Notes: a model not told the origin generated them from the sequence alone. 43,442 nt of DNA from Rhodobacterales bacterium (GCA_017303485.1 JAFLCY010000024.1:1-43442), one strand, 5' to 3'; positions 34,356-43,275 are shown, counted from the first letter of the stretch. Numbers and translations are program-made.

Positions 34356-35423
34356 TCACCCGCCCCAGGTGCGCTCCAGCAAACGCAGCCAGTTGCCATG
34401 CGCGATCTTGGTGATCAGCGCCTCGCCCAGCCCCATCTCGCGCATCGCGGCAACCAGCACCGGCAGCCCTTCGACCCCGCCAATGTCCCTGGGCGTCGTC
34501 GCACCGTCATAGTCTGAACCGATCCCGACATGGTCCTCGCCCGCCAGTTTCAGCATGTGTTCGATGTGCCGCTTGACCGGGTCGAGCGTCATGTCCTCGC
34601 TTTTCCGGCCGTCCTCGCGCAGGAAACAGGTGGCGAAGTTCAGGCCGACCATGCCGCCGGTCTCGCCGATGGCGCGCAACTGCCGGTCCGACAGGTTGCG
34701 GCTGGAGGCGGTGACGGCATGGGCATTCGAATGGGTGGCGACAAGCGGGGCGTCGGACAGCTTCGCCACATCCCAGAACCCGGCCTCGTTCAGGTGGCTG
34801 AGGTCGAGCATGATCCGCAGAGCATTGCATTCGCGCACCAGGGCGCGGCCAAGATCGGTCAGCCCAGGCCCGGTATCGCCGGTGGAGGGGAAGCGGAACG
34901 GCACGCCGTGGCCGAAGATTGTCGGACGGCTCCAGACCGGGCCAAGCGAGCGCAGGCCCATGGCGTGGAAGAGATGCAGTTCGTTGAGGTTGGGGCCGAT
35001 CGGTTCGGCGCCCTCGAAATGGATGATCCCGGCCACGGCACCGGCATCCATCGCGGCCCGGATGTCGGCCACGGACCGGCACCAGCGGAACCGGCCCGCC
35101 GAGGCGCGTTCCATCCACAAGAGGTGGCCCAGCATTTCGACGGCTACGGGCTGGGCGGCGCCGTGGTCGATCAGGTCGGGCAGCGGAACGTCATAGGGCG
35201 GGTTGTCCATCATCGCATCATAGTCGACATGGTCCCCCGTCTCGGGCGAGGGGATGTAGACCGCGAAGAACCCGCCTGCGAAGCCCGAGGCCAGCATCCG
35301 TGGCAGGTCGAGATGCCCGGCCCCTTCGCCTTGCAGCCAGAGCTTCGCTCGGTCGGGACCGGCGGCGGCAATCTTCAGGACGATGTCGTTGTGACCATCG
35401 AAGACGGGAATTTGCGAAGGCAT
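34356..35423 (-). CDS. membrane dipeptidase, family M19
   Basis: This 355-residue protein belongs to the renal-dipeptidase family (M19), which hydrolyses L- and D-type dipeptides with a binuclear zinc centre. Metal-site motifs are DGHND (His11, Asp13), HFEGAEP, DLSHLNEAGFWDV, THSNAHAV and GIGSDYDG. There is no signal peptide, so it is probably cytosolic in spite of the family name. Gram-negative members often act on D-Ala-D-X or other D-dipeptides. It stands alone and ends convergent with oxyR. Substrate cannot be told from sequence. Confidence 0.9.
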   Translation of the reverse strand: MPSQIPVFDGHNDIVLKIAAAGPDRAKLWLQGEGAGHLDLPRMLASGFAGGFFAVYIPSPETGDHVDYDAMMDNPPYDVPLPDLIDHGAAQPVAVEMLGHLLWMERASAGRFRWCRSVADIRAAMDAGAVAGIIHFEGAEPIGPNLNELHLFHAMGLRSLGPVWSRPTIFGHGVPFRFPSTGDTGPGLTDLGRALVRECNALRIMLDLSHLNEAGFWDVAKLSDAPLVATHSNAHAVTASSRNLSDRQLRAIGETGGMVGLNFATCFLREDGRKSEDMTLDPVKRHIEHMLKLAGEDHVGIGSDYDGATTPRDIGGVEGLPVLVAAMREMGLGEALITKIAHGNWLRLLERTWGG

Positions 35424-35564
35424 GGGAATTTCCGCTGCAAGCTACATGGGGCGCTGGCCACTCTTCTGCTTTTGCCCCGGATGCGCAAGCCGGGCTGTTT
35501 CGCCGCAGACGGGCGGGACTGGCGAATGGTTGACGGGCCGGGGAACTTGCGTCATTTCACCGCA

Positions 35565-35927
35565 ATGCTGGTCAACGCGATCATCACCCTTCATCGCGCG
35601 GTTCTTGTCGCCGCGCTGACCGTCGCCCTGGTGGCGACGGGGTTTGCGCATCGCCTGCCTGGACCGCAGGACGAGGCGCTGGCCTTCGCGCTTGAGAACG
35701 GCGTCAGCCTGGAAGACATCTGTGGCGATTTCGGCAAGGCGCCGCATCCGGGACCAGAGTGCCAGGCCTGCCAGATTGCCGGAACTGCCGACCTGCCGCC
35801 GTTGACCGGCGCGCGGATCGACCTGGAGCTTGCCTTCCAGGCCGCCGTGATAGCGCCGCGTGAGGTGCATGCCCGCCTGCGGCCCGATGACCCGGCCAAT
35901 CGGCCACAGGGGCCTCCCGTCGCCTGA
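35565..35927 (+). CDS. short Cys/His-containing membrane-exported protein (DUF2946-like)
   Basis: The 120-residue protein begins with a hydrophobic segment (AIITLHRAVLVAALTVALVATGFAH) typical of a signal anchor. The mature part has DICGDFGKAPHPGPECQACQI, a Cys-x(n)-His-x(n)-Cys-x2-Cys layout like the small DUF2946 group often found with copper genes. It would be periplasmic. The start at 35565 is a choice; in-frame ATGs at 35526 and 35481 exist and none has a strong ribosome binding site. It stands 92 bp before the PepSY-TM gene on the same strand, followed by the PCuAC gene, which suggests a metal-handling role. DUF2946 assignment is from layout, not search. Confidence 0.6.
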   Translation: MLVNAIITLHRAVLVAALTVALVATGFAHRLPGPQDEALAFALENGVSLEDICGDFGKAPHPGPECQACQIAGTADLPPLTGARIDLELAFQAAVIAPREVHARLRPDDPANRPQGPPVA

Positions 35928-36019
35928 CGGCGGCGCCACGATCCCGTCCACGCCGCCGTTCCATGCCGCCCGCAGGCCGTTCCTGCCTGCGCATACCCAT
36001 GCGAACCGAAGGCTTTCCC

Positions 36020-37387
36020 ATGTCCACCGAGACACAACCGCAGAATCGACTCTATTTCGCCGCCTGGCGCTGGCACTTCTATGCCGGGCTCTATGTCATC
36101 CCCTTCCTGCTGATGCTGGCCGCAACCGGCCTGATCATGCTCTGGATCGCCGTCCTGTCCGGGATCGGCGACGAAAAGCTGACCGTTCCGCGCGGCGACC
36201 ACCTGCTTCAGGTCAGCGAACTGACTGCCGCCGCCGAAGCGGCTATCCCGGGTGCAAGGGCCACGCAATACGTCGCACCGCTGTCACCCGACCACGTTGC
36301 GACCGTCGCCGTGGCCCTGGAGGATGCCAGCACCGGCATCACCCTGAACCCCTATACCGGCGAGGTCCTGAACCAGTTTCCCTGGCGGGCCGGATGGTAC
36401 GATTTCCTGACCGACATCCACGGCTCGCTTCTGATCGGCGATGTCGGCGACTGGATGATTGAGGCCGCGGCAAGCCTGGGGCTTTTCCTTGTGATCACCG
36501 GAATCTACCTGTACTGGCCACGCAACGGCTGGGGCAAGGCCCTGACGGTGCAGGTCTCCGCGAAGGGGCGGGCGTTCTGGAAATCGCTGCATGGCGCGGT
36601 CGGGCTCTGGGTCAGCCTGCTGCTGGTGCTGTTCCTGATCTCCGGCCTGTCGTGGACCGGGCTCTGGGGGACCAAGTTCGTCCAGGCCTGGTCGACCTTT
36701 CCGGCCGAGAAATGGGATGCGGTGCCGCTGTCGGATGCAACCCACGCTAGCATGAACCATGGCGCGGCGAAGGAAGTGCCCTGGGCTCTGGAACAGACGC
36801 CGATGCCGGAATCCGGCTCGCTCGCCGGAACTCAGGCGATCGCCGGTCCGGTGACGGTCGACAGTGTTGCCGCCTTTGCCGACGGGCTGGGCTTTGCCTA
36901 TCGCTATCAGCTGAATCTGCCGGCAAACGAAACCGGGGTCTTCACGATCAGCCACGACAGCATGTCGAACGACGGGCCGGACCCAAGTGCCGACCGCACG
37001 GTCCACATCGACCAGTACACCGGCAATGTCCTGGCCGACGTGCGCTATGCCGACTATTCGCCCTATGCCCGGCTGATGGCCTGGGGCGTCGCGTTCCATG
37101 AAGGCGACCTCGGACTGTGGAACATCGCACTGAACACGGCGTTCTGCCTGTCGGTGATGCTGATGGCGGTCTCGGGCCTCGTCCTGTGGTGGAAGCGGCG
37201 CCCTGCCGGGGCGCGGCTTGGCGCACCGCCGCAACCTGCCGAAATTCCCTATGCCAAGGGCGTGTTGCTGATCACACTTGGCCTGTCGCTGGCCTTCCCG
37301 ATGCTGGGGCTGACGCTTCTGGCCGTGATTGTGCTGGACCTTGTGGTCCTGTCTGCCCTGCCGCCGCTCAAGCGGCTGGTCAGCTGA
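36020..37387 (+). CDS. PepSY-associated membrane protein
   Basis: The 455-residue inner-membrane protein has the PepSY-TM layout: a membrane segment near residue 25-48, two periplasmic PepSY-like parts (including LNPYTGEVLNQFPWRAGWYDFLTDIHGSL and VHIDQYTGNVLADVRYADYSPYARLMAWGVAFHEGDLG), and further segments near 150, 195, 375 and 415-455. The conserved WRWHFYAGLYVIPF opening and LHGAVGLWVSLLLV helix carry histidines on the membrane face, as in proteins that bind haem or reduce metals. Function in this family is poorly settled; iron or copper reduction has been proposed. The start at 36020 follows GAAGG. It lies between two likely copper genes. Confidence 0.85.
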   Translation: MSTETQPQNRLYFAAWRWHFYAGLYVIPFLLMLAATGLIMLWIAVLSGIGDEKLTVPRGDHLLQVSELTAAAEAAIPGARATQYVAPLSPDHVATVAVALEDASTGITLNPYTGEVLNQFPWRAGWYDFLTDIHGSLLIGDVGDWMIEAAASLGLFLVITGIYLYWPRNGWGKALTVQVSAKGRAFWKSLHGAVGLWVSLLLVLFLISGLSWTGLWGTKFVQAWSTFPAEKWDAVPLSDATHASMNHGAAKEVPWALEQTPMPESGSLAGTQAIAGPVTVDSVAAFADGLGFAYRYQLNLPANETGVFTISHDSMSNDGPDPSADRTVHIDQYTGNVLADVRYADYSPYARLMAWGVAFHEGDLGLWNIALNTAFCLSVMLMAVSGLVLWWKRRPAGARLGAPPQPAEIPYAKGVLLITLGLSLAFPMLGLTLLAVIVLDLVVLSALPPLKRLVS

Positions 37388-37401
37388 GGTTTTCCCGTGG
37401 T

Positions 37402-37419
37402 CCCGTCCTTCCGGGCGGG
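37402..37419 (+). terminator. intercistronic hairpin before the PCuAC gene
   Basis: CCCGTCC (37402-37408) and GGGCGGG (37413-37419) pair with one T-G wobble around a TTCC loop, 15 bp after the PepSY-TM stop. No U-run follows directly (GCCGCTTTCCC). It may partially terminate transcription or shield the upstream message, leaving a higher level of one neighbour. Confidence 0.4.
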
Positions 37420-37447
37420 GCCGCTTTCCCAATGATGGAGCAAAACC

Positions 37448-37960
37448 ATGAAAAGACTTCTTGCCCTTGCCGCCACGCTGCTGCTTTCCGGCCCGGCGCT
37501 TGCCCATGAGGTGAAGGTCGGCGATCTGGAGATCATCCACCCCCATATTCCGCAGCCTGCCGCCACGGCCAAGGCGGCCGGGGGCTATATGGCGATCGTC
37601 AACAACGGCGCCGAGGCGGACCGTCTGATCGGGGTCGAAACCGACATCGCCGCCAAGGCGGACGTGCATGAAAGCAAGGTCGACGCCGATGGCATCGGCA
37701 CGATGGAACCTGTCGCCGCCCTGGACCTTCCGGCCGGAGAAACGGTCAGCCTCGACCGCGGCGGCTACCACATCATGTTCATGGGTCTGAAAGGCCCGGC
37801 GATGCTGGAAGGCGAGATGCGCAAGGTCACGCTGATCTTCGAACATGCCGGGCGGGTGGAGGTCGAATTCATGATCGACCCGCCGATGGGCGAGGCAATG
37901 GAAGGCATGGACCACATGAAGATGGATCACACCAAGACGGATGACGCTTCCGGCGGCTGA
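37448..37960 (+). CDS. periplasmic copper chaperone PCu(A)C
   Basis: PCuAC proteins carry Cu(I) in the periplasm to cytochrome c oxidase. The 170-residue protein has a signal peptide (MKRLLALAATLLLSGPALA) followed directly by His. The copper site is complete: His74, Met86, His108 and Met110 in VHESKVDADGIGTMEP and GGYHIMFMGL, matching the H-x10/11-M-x21-H-x-M pattern. The C-terminus is Met/His-rich (MEGMDHMKMDHTK), an extra metal-binding tail. GGAG precedes the ATG by 8 nt. It closes a module with the DUF2946-like and PepSY-TM genes. Confidence 0.93.
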   Translation: MKRLLALAATLLLSGPALAHEVKVGDLEIIHPHIPQPAATAKAAGGYMAIVNNGAEADRLIGVETDIAAKADVHESKVDADGIGTMEPVAALDLPAGETVSLDRGGYHIMFMGLKGPAMLEGEMRKVTLIFEHAGRVEVEFMIDPPMGEAMEGMDHMKMDHTKTDDASGG

Positions 37961-38023
37961 GGCTTGCATCCGTTCCGTACCGGCCTCAGCATGCAGCCGG
38001 GGTCAGGGACGGAGACGGGACGG

Positions 38024-38524
38024 ATGAGTGACGCATCTCCGGGAAAGCCGGGCCGTCCGGGCGAGGTTGCACTGAGTTTCGATCCCGCCCGGATCGCGGA
38101 TGACGCCCGCCTGCGCTTTATCGGGCGCTTGCGCAGCCCCTGGTCGCGGGGAAATTGCCCGAAGAACCTGCGCGAGGCGCGCGAGGCGGGGGGCGAATTC
38201 CGGGCCGAGGTTGACCCGCCGTTCCGGCCCGGGCTTCTGGGGCTTGTACCGGGTATGCCGTTGATATTGCTGTATTGGACGGGGCTGGCGCGGCGCGACC
38301 TGATCGTTCTGAACCCCTCGCATCGCGCGGAGCCGGCCGGGGTTTTCGCGCTGCGGGCGCCGAGCCGGCCCAATCCGGTGGCGATGGGAGTGGTGCGTCT
38401 GCTGGCGGTCGACCGGACCCAGGGTCTCCTGGAGTTCGATGCGCTGGACGCCTTCGACGGCACACCGCTTCTGGATATCAAGCCCTGGCTGCCTTCGGTG
38501 GACGTGCCCCCGGCGCAAGACTGA
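38024..38524 (+). CDS. TrmO/TsaA-like tRNA methyltransferase
   Basis: TrmO methylates N6 of threonylcarbamoyl-adenosine 37 in tRNA-Thr using S-adenosylmethionine. The 166-residue protein has the single beta-barrel TrmO domain with RAPSRPNPVAMGVVRLL and LDAFDGTPLLDIKPW, the SAM-contacting signatures, and FIGRLRSPWSRGNCPKN near the start. It lacks the C-terminal extension of enterobacterial TrmO, as is usual in alphaproteobacteria. The start at 38024 is set by GGAG 9 nt upstream; the frame extends back to 37964 without a better site. Confidence 0.85.
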   Translation: MSDASPGKPGRPGEVALSFDPARIADDARLRFIGRLRSPWSRGNCPKNLREAREAGGEFRAEVDPPFRPGLLGLVPGMPLILLYWTGLARRDLIVLNPSHRAEPAGVFALRAPSRPNPVAMGVVRLLAVDRTQGLLEFDALDAFDGTPLLDIKPWLPSVDVPPAQD

Positions 38525-38594
38525 GTGCGGGCCGCATTTACCGCCGCCCGAAGCTGCGCTAAATCCTCCGGCGAGAGCGTGAGGCAGGACGGAA

Positions 38595-39803
38595 ATGCAG
38601 GGATTTCAGACGGAACCAAAGCACGATTCGTATGACGTCGTGATCATCGGCGGCGCGATCATGGGGTCGTCGACGGCCTGGTGGCTGAGGCAGTTGGGCT
38701 TCACCGGCCGGGTGCTGGTGGTCGAGCGCGACCCGAGCTACGAGCAGGCGGCGACCACCCTCAGCTTTTCCTGCATCCGCCAGCAGTTTTCCACCGAGCT
38801 GAACATCCGCATCTCGCAGTTCGGGGCCGATTTCGTGCAGTCCCTGCGGCAGCGGATGGGCGGGGACGACCGGGTGCCCGAGCTGAAGATCCAGAATTTC
38901 GGCTATCTCTATCTCGCCGATGGTGAAGATTTCGCTAACGTGCTGCGCGCCAACCATGCGGTGCAGGTGGCGGCAGGGGCCGGGACGCGGCTGTTGACGG
39001 CGGATGAGATCAAGGCCGAGTTTCCCTTCATGATGGTGGACGACCTGGTCCTCGGCAGCCTGAATACCCGTGATGAGGGCTATTTCGACGGCTCGACCGT
39101 GTTCGACTGGTTCCACCGCAAGGCGCGCGAGGCGGGGGTGGAATATGTGGCGGACGAGGTGGTCGGGCTGGATGTGTCTGGTGGCCAAGTCACTGGAGTC
39201 AGGCTGAAATCCGGCCGGATGGTCGCTTGCGGCACCGTGGTCAATGCGTCCGGCACGCGGGGGGCGAAGGTGGCGGCGATGGCGGGGATTGCGATCCCGA
39301 TCGAGCCTCGGAAACGCTTCAACTGGGTGATCCAGGCGGAGACGCCGCTGGACCGTCCGCTGCCGCTGACCATCGACCCTTCGGGGGTTTTCGTGCGGGA
39401 AGTGGGCGGCGGCAGCTATATGGCGGGGGGCCATGCCGATGTGGACCCGGCGGTGGATTTCGACGATTTCACAATGGATTACGGGCTCTGGATGGACAAG
39501 ATCTGGCCCTATGTCGCCACCCGCATCCCGGCCTTCGAGGCGGTGAAGGTCATCAGCGAATGGGCCGGGCAGTATGACTACAACCTTCTGGACCAAAATG
39601 CCATCACCGGGCCGCACCCGGAGATTGGCAACTTCCTGTTCCTGAACGGTTTTTCAGGCCATGGTTTGCAGCAATCGCCCGCCATGGGGCGGGCGACGGC
39701 CGAGTTGATCCTGCATGGCGGGTACCGCACACTGGACATGACCGAGTTCCACTACGGACGCATCGCCGAGGGGCGCGCGTTGGTGGAAGGGGCGATCATC
39801 TGA
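38595..39803 (+). CDS. FAD-dependent oxidoreductase, DAO family
   Basis: The 402-residue flavoprotein of the D-amino-acid oxidase/sarcosine oxidase type oxidises an amine or amino acid. The N-terminal dinucleotide fold reads VVIIGGAIMGSSTAWWL (16-32) with the acidic end VVERDPSYEQAATTLSFSCIRQQFS; the C-terminal flavin contact is FLFLNGFSGHGLQQSPAMGRATAELI. The Arg/Tyr residues in SIDP and GGSYMAGGHADVDP are typical. It could act in sarcosine, dimethylglycine or proline catabolism, which would suit the betaine cluster 8 kb away, but nothing links it directly. No electron-transfer subunits are adjacent. The start at 38595 has no strong ribosome binding site. Confidence 0.88.
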   Translation: MQGFQTEPKHDSYDVVIIGGAIMGSSTAWWLRQLGFTGRVLVVERDPSYEQAATTLSFSCIRQQFSTELNIRISQFGADFVQSLRQRMGGDDRVPELKIQNFGYLYLADGEDFANVLRANHAVQVAAGAGTRLLTADEIKAEFPFMMVDDLVLGSLNTRDEGYFDGSTVFDWFHRKAREAGVEYVADEVVGLDVSGGQVTGVRLKSGRMVACGTVVNASGTRGAKVAAMAGIAIPIEPRKRFNWVIQAETPLDRPLPLTIDPSGVFVREVGGGSYMAGGHADVDPAVDFDDFTMDYGLWMDKIWPYVATRIPAFEAVKVISEWAGQYDYNLLDQNAITGPHPEIGNFLFLNGFSGHGLQQSPAMGRATAELILHGGYRTLDMTEFHYGRIAEGRALVEGAII

Positions 39804-39811
39804 AGGCGCGG

Positions 39812-39967
39812 TCAGTCGGTTTGAAGCAGTGCGGTCGGGGACTGGACCGAGATCAAGTCCTTGGGCGCAAACACAAAAACCAGCACTCCCACATAGACGG
39901 CAAGGAACAGGGCAACGGCGGCATAGGTTCTGGCGGGGCGTGTCCGCCGGGGCAGAACATGTGTCAT
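39812..39967 (-). CDS. small single-pass membrane protein
   Basis: This 51-residue peptide has one membrane segment (TYAAVALFLAVYVGVLVFVFA) flanked by an Arg-rich N-terminus (MTHVLPRRTRPARTY) and a polar C-terminus, so the N-terminus should be inside. The start at 39967 is supported by AGGAGA 7 nt upstream, a near-ideal Shine-Dalgarno. I do not recognise it. It converges on the oxidoreductase gene with an 8-bp gap. Genes of this size and form are common and often linked to respiratory or transport complexes; no such link is visible. Confidence 0.55.
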   Translation of the reverse strand: MTHVLPRRTRPARTYAAVALFLAVYVGVLVFVFAPKDLISVQSPTALLQTD

Positions 39968-40282
39968 GTCGGGCTCTCCTGAGGTGGCAGCGACTCGGGT
40001 CCGATAGCGCACATTACCACCAATGCGTGTGGTGTGCCTTCCCCAAGTTTTCAGGATCGGCGGAATTTTGTCCTTCGACTTTGCGGTTGGCGCAAAAATT
40101 CATCCACGTCAGGCGCGTTTCTGCGGATGCAAACGAACCTTTTCCTGCCCTGCGGCGGATTCCGGGTCGAGGCCTGCGAATCACGATTTCGAAGGTGGAG
40201 ATTTCGGCTTGCAACCTTATGAGAACGCAGAGTTTACGGCCTGACACCTTGGGCAGACAGACGTCTACATCCGGTATGAAAA

Positions 40283-40305
40283 GCGTATGACAAGCATGCA
40301 TACGC
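40283..40305. repeat. GCGTATG/CATACGC inverted repeat
   Basis: Seven-base perfect arms with a 9-base spacer (ACAAGCATG). The form fits a protein-binding site or a short RNA hairpin. It lies 79 bp past the metG stop, with no U-run on the minus strand. No assignment. Confidence 0.4.
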
Positions 40306-40313
40306 GCGGTTGG

Positions 40314-40349
40314 GCGACGGGGTGTTAACCACCCTCGATCGCCCCGTTG
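40314..40349 (-). terminator. weak hairpin behind metG
   Basis: CGACGGGG (40315-40322) pairs with CCCCGTTG (40342-40349) with one G-T wobble; an inner stem GGGTG/CACCC lies at 40320-40334. It is 35 bp past the metG stop on the minus strand. There is no clear U-tract. Confidence 0.4.
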
Positions 40350-40383
40350 CGCTGCAGCTGCAAACTGCGCGGAAAGCTGCTGA

Positions 40384-42102
40384 TCAGGTCCGAACGCCGG
40401 AGAAGCGGGCCTGCCAGTCGACCCGCTCTTCGTCGGTGATCTTGCGGAACAGGTTTTCCGGCACCGTAAAGCCGTGTCCGGCGGGAAGTGTCCGCATTGC
40501 GGCACCGATGTCCGCGGGCCAGGTCCAGTCGTCCGAACCGACCGCCTGCATCATCGTGGCTGAGGCATCGGGGATGAAGGGCGCGGACAGGATCGCGTAG
40601 ACGCGGATCAGGTTCAGGGCGAGGCGGACGATGGCCTGGGCCTGCTCCGGGTCGGTCTTGACGACCGACCAGGGCGCGGCGGCTTGCAGGTATTCGTTGC
40701 CGATCACCCAGATCGCGCGCAGTTCCGACGCGGCCTTGCGGACCTCCATCTCCTGCATGAAGCGGGTGTAGTCGGCGATGCGGGCGCCAAGGTCGGCGTT
40801 GAGGGCGGTTTCCAGCGGGCCGAACGTGCCCCCTGCGGGGACTTGCGCGCCGAACTTCGAGACGGCGAACTTGGTCACGCGGGAAACGAGGTTGCCGAGG
40901 ACGTCGGCCAGGTCCTTGTTGACCGAGGTCTGGAAGTTCTCCCAGGTGAATTCGCTGTCCGCACTTTCGGGGGCGTGCGACAGGAGCCACCAACGCCAGT
41001 AGTCTGACGGCAGGATCGACAGGGCCTGGTCCATGAAGACGCCGCGACCTTGCGAGGTGGAGAACTGGCCGCCGTCATAGTTGAGGTAATTGAAGGACTT
41101 GAGGTAGTCGACCAGCTTCCACGGCTCACTCGACCCGAGGATGGTGGCGGGGAAGGAGAGCGTGTGGAAGGGCACGTTGTCCTTGCCCATGAACTGATAA
41201 TAGGTCACGTCTGCCGCGCCCTTGTCGGTGCGCCACCAGCGTTCCCAGTCGGCATCGGTCTTGCCGTTGGCATCAGCCCATTCGGCGGTTCCGGCGATGT
41301 ATTCGATGGGAGCGTCGAACCAGACGTAGAAGACCTTGCCCTCCATCCCCGGCCAGGGCTGGTCGCCCTTCTTCACCGGGATGCCCCAGTACAGGTCGCG
41401 GGTGATGCCACGGTCCTGCAAGCCGTCGCCGTCGTTCAGCCATTTCTTCGCGATCGAGGTGGTGAGGATCGGCCAGTCGGTCTTTGAATCGATCCAGGCC
41501 TCCAGCTTGTCGCGCAGCGCGCGCTGGCGCAGGAACAGGTGCTTGGTCTCGCGCACCTCAAGATTGGTCGAGCCCGAGATCGAGGAGCGCGGGTTGATCA
41601 GGTCGGTCGGGTCAAGCTGCTTGGTGCAGTTCTCGCACTGGTCGCCGCGCGCGTTTGGATAGCCGCAGTTCGGGCAGGTGCCGGTGATATAGCGGTCGGG
41701 CAGGAAGCGGTTGTCGTCGATGGAAAAGACCTGCTTTTCGCTGACTTCGGCGATCAGTCCGGCCTCGTCCAGCTTGCCCGCGAAATGCTGGGTGAGCCGG
41801 TGGTTGCGCTGGCTGGAGGAGCGCCCGAAATGGTCGAAGGACAGCCGGAACCCGGCGGCAAGGTCCTTCTGCACTTCGTGCATCTCGGCGCAGTATTCCT
41901 CGACCGGCTTCCCGGCCTTGGCGGCGGCCAGTTCGGCGGGCGTGCCGTGTTCATCCGTGGCGCAGATGAACATCACCTCATGCCCCATCGCGCGGTTGAA
42001 GCGGGCGAAGAGGTCGGCGGGAAGCTGGGAGCCGACGAGGTTCCCCAGATGCTTGATCCCGTTGATATAGGGAATGGCCGAGGTGATGAGGATGCGTGCC
42101 AT
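40384..42102 (-). CDS. metG: methionyl-tRNA synthetase
   Basis: MetG charges tRNA-Met. The 572-residue protein has the class I signature HLGN (18-21, the HIGH box), a zinc knuckle Cys143-Pro-Asn-Cys146 with Cys156/159, the KMSKS-type loop as QFSTSQGRG (346-354) and a C-terminal anticodon domain. The KMSKS lysines are replaced, a form found in one clade of MetRS. It lacks the C-terminal tRNA-binding appendix of E. coli MetG. The start at 42102 matches the family N-terminus [15 protein letters not shown]; the frame continues upstream into the next gene only as overlap. It follows the cytochrome b561 gene by 62 bp on the same strand. Confidence 0.95.
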   Translation of the reverse strand: MARILITSAIPYINGIKHLGNLVGSQLPADLFARFNRAMGHEVMFICATDEHGTPAELAAAKAGKPVEEYCAEMHEVQKDLAAGFRLSFDHFGRSSSQRNHRLTQHFAGKLDEAGLIAEVSEKQVFSIDDNRFLPDRYITGTCPNCGYPNARGDQCENCTKQLDPTDLINPRSSISGSTNLEVRETKHLFLRQRALRDKLEAWIDSKTDWPILTTSIAKKWLNDGDGLQDRGITRDLYWGIPVKKGDQPWPGMEGKVFYVWFDAPIEYIAGTAEWADANGKTDADWERWWRTDKGAADVTYYQFMGKDNVPFHTLSFPATILGSSEPWKLVDYLKSFNYLNYDGGQFSTSQGRGVFMDQALSILPSDYWRWWLLSHAPESADSEFTWENFQTSVNKDLADVLGNLVSRVTKFAVSKFGAQVPAGGTFGPLETALNADLGARIADYTRFMQEMEVRKAASELRAIWVIGNEYLQAAAPWSVVKTDPEQAQAIVRLALNLIRVYAILSAPFIPDASATMMQAVGSDDWTWPADIGAAMRTLPAGHGFTVPENLFRKITDEERVDWQARFSGVRT

Positions 42103-42164
42103 GTCTGCGCCTTCGTTCAAGTCCGGCGATTGATTAGCCCAAGTGCGGGAAAAGGGCCAGCGGG

Positions 42165-42707
42165 CTACGCCTTGCCGCGGATCATCCGGGTAAGGGTGCC
42201 GTCTCCACCGATCTGGCGCTTGACGGCGCCAAGGATGTGGAGGGCGATCAGGGCCATCAGAAGCTTGGTCAGGATGTCGTGCAGGCCGAACCAGAAAGTC
42301 TCGGCCTCTTCCGACGCTTCGACCAGCGGGGGCACGGTCCAGCGGTCGGCGATCATCACGTCGATGCCGGTGGCGGAACTGCCCGCCCAGCCGGTGAGGG
42401 GAATGGCGATGAGGAGGAGGTAGAGCGCCCAATGTACGGCGCGGGCGATCCAGAAGGTTGGCCCGTGCGGGCCAAGCGGCGGAGGCGGGGGGCTGGCGAG
42501 GTGCCAGGCGATGCGGATCAGGATCAGGGCGAGGACGGCGAAGCCGATGGTCTTGTGCAACCCGTAGAGCCAGAGGTTTGCGAGACCCGGCTCCATGCTG
42601 TCGAGCCGGAGGCCGAGGGCGAGCTGGCCGAGGATGATGACCATCATCGTCCAGTGCAGGGCCCGGGTGACGAGGCCGAATTCCTCGGGGCAGTTCCGCA
42701 GCCCCAT
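42165..42707 (-). CDS. cytochrome b561
   Basis: The 180-residue inner-membrane protein has four membrane segments and the four-His pattern of two b-haems: His18 in RALHW, His51 in GLHKTIG, His92 in AVHWALY and His143 or His157 ([13 protein letters not shown]). It should carry electrons across the membrane from quinol, in this family sometimes to reduce superoxide. It lies 1 bp after the YceI gene, so the two are one operon, a common alphaproteobacterial pair in which YceI may bind an isoprenoid lipid. Confidence 0.92.
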   Translation of the reverse strand: MGLRNCPEEFGLVTRALHWTMMVIILGQLALGLRLDSMEPGLANLWLYGLHKTIGFAVLALILIRIAWHLASPPPPPLGPHGPTFWIARAVHWALYLLLIAIPLTGWAGSSATGIDVMIADRWTVPPLVEASEEAETFWFGLHDILTKLLMALIALHILGAVKRQIGGDGTLTRMIRGKA

Positions 42708-42708
42708 G

Positions 42709-43275
42709 TCAGCCGGTCGCGTCGATACGGGCGGTGATGAGGATGCGGACCTCGTCCCCCACCATGTCGGACCAGCCGGCCGCGCCGAAGTCGGAGCGGT
42801 TGACCCGGCCGCTGAGTTTCACGGTGAGGTGGCTGAAGTCGTCGGCCTTGCTGCCTTGCGGGCGGAAGATCTGCGCGCGCAGGATAACGGGCCGGGTCAC
42901 GCCGCGGATGGTGATGTTGCCGGTGACATCCGCCGCCTCGCCCGCGCGCCTGACCGAGACGCTTTCGAAGGTCATCTGGGGAAATTCCCGCGCGTCCAGC
43001 ACTTTCGGGCCTTTCAGCGCCTGGGCGGCGAAGGGGAAGCTGGCCCTGGCCCCGGTCACGTCCAGCGCCACCTCGATCGTGCAGTTCGCGACATTGTCGA
43101 AGTCGAGCCGCAGGTCGGCCGTTTCGAGCGGGATCGAGCCGGTGATGAGGTCGGGGCCGAAATCGGTCTCGAAGGCGACGGTCGAGGCGGCAGGGTCGAT
43201 CTGGTAGGCTATGGTGGCGGCCTGGGCGGGCAAGGCCAGGAGCGCAAGAAAGGCGAGGATTGCGGGTCTGGGCAT
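42709..43275 (-). CDS. yceI: YceI family periplasmic protein
   Basis: YceI proteins are periplasmic beta-barrel lipocalin-like proteins that bind long isoprenoid chains such as ubiquinone precursors. The 188-residue protein starts with a signal peptide (MPRPAILAFLALLALPAQA) and has the family ladder of strands with YQIDPAASTVAFETDF, FPQMTFESVSVRRAGE, GNITIRGVTRPVIL and SGRVNRSDFG. The start at 43275 is chosen because AAAGGA lies 8 nt upstream; the ATG at 43284 has it too close. It opens the run with cytochrome b561 and probably metG. Confidence 0.93.
   Translation of the reverse strand: MPRPAILAFLALLALPAQAATIAYQIDPAASTVAFETDFGPDLITGSIPLETADLRLDFDNVANCTIEVALDVTGARASFPFAAQALKGPKVLDAREFPQMTFESVSVRRAGEAADVTGNITIRGVTRPVILRAQIFRPQGSKADDFSHLTVKLSGRVNRSDFGAAGWSDMVGDEVRILITARIDATG

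Larger units (their letters stand above)
39968..40383. other. 416-bp intergenic region upstream of the small membrane gene and downstream of metG
   Basis: No supported gene. It is AT-richer than the flanks. It contains the promoter side of the small membrane gene, an inverted repeat GCGTATG (40283-40289)/CATACGC (40299-40305), and a small hairpin GGGTG (40320-40324)/CACCC (40330-40334). Frames in it, such as 40023-40244, have no ribosome binding site or known product. Confidence 0.6.

Noticed and set aside
36284-37969. 561-residue minus-strand frame
   Set aside because: Antisense to the PepSY-TM and PCuAC genes; composition is that of a shadow.
40023-40244. 73-residue plus-strand frame in the gap upstream of the small membrane gene
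   Set aside because: No Shine-Dalgarno and no recognisable sequence; called intergenic.
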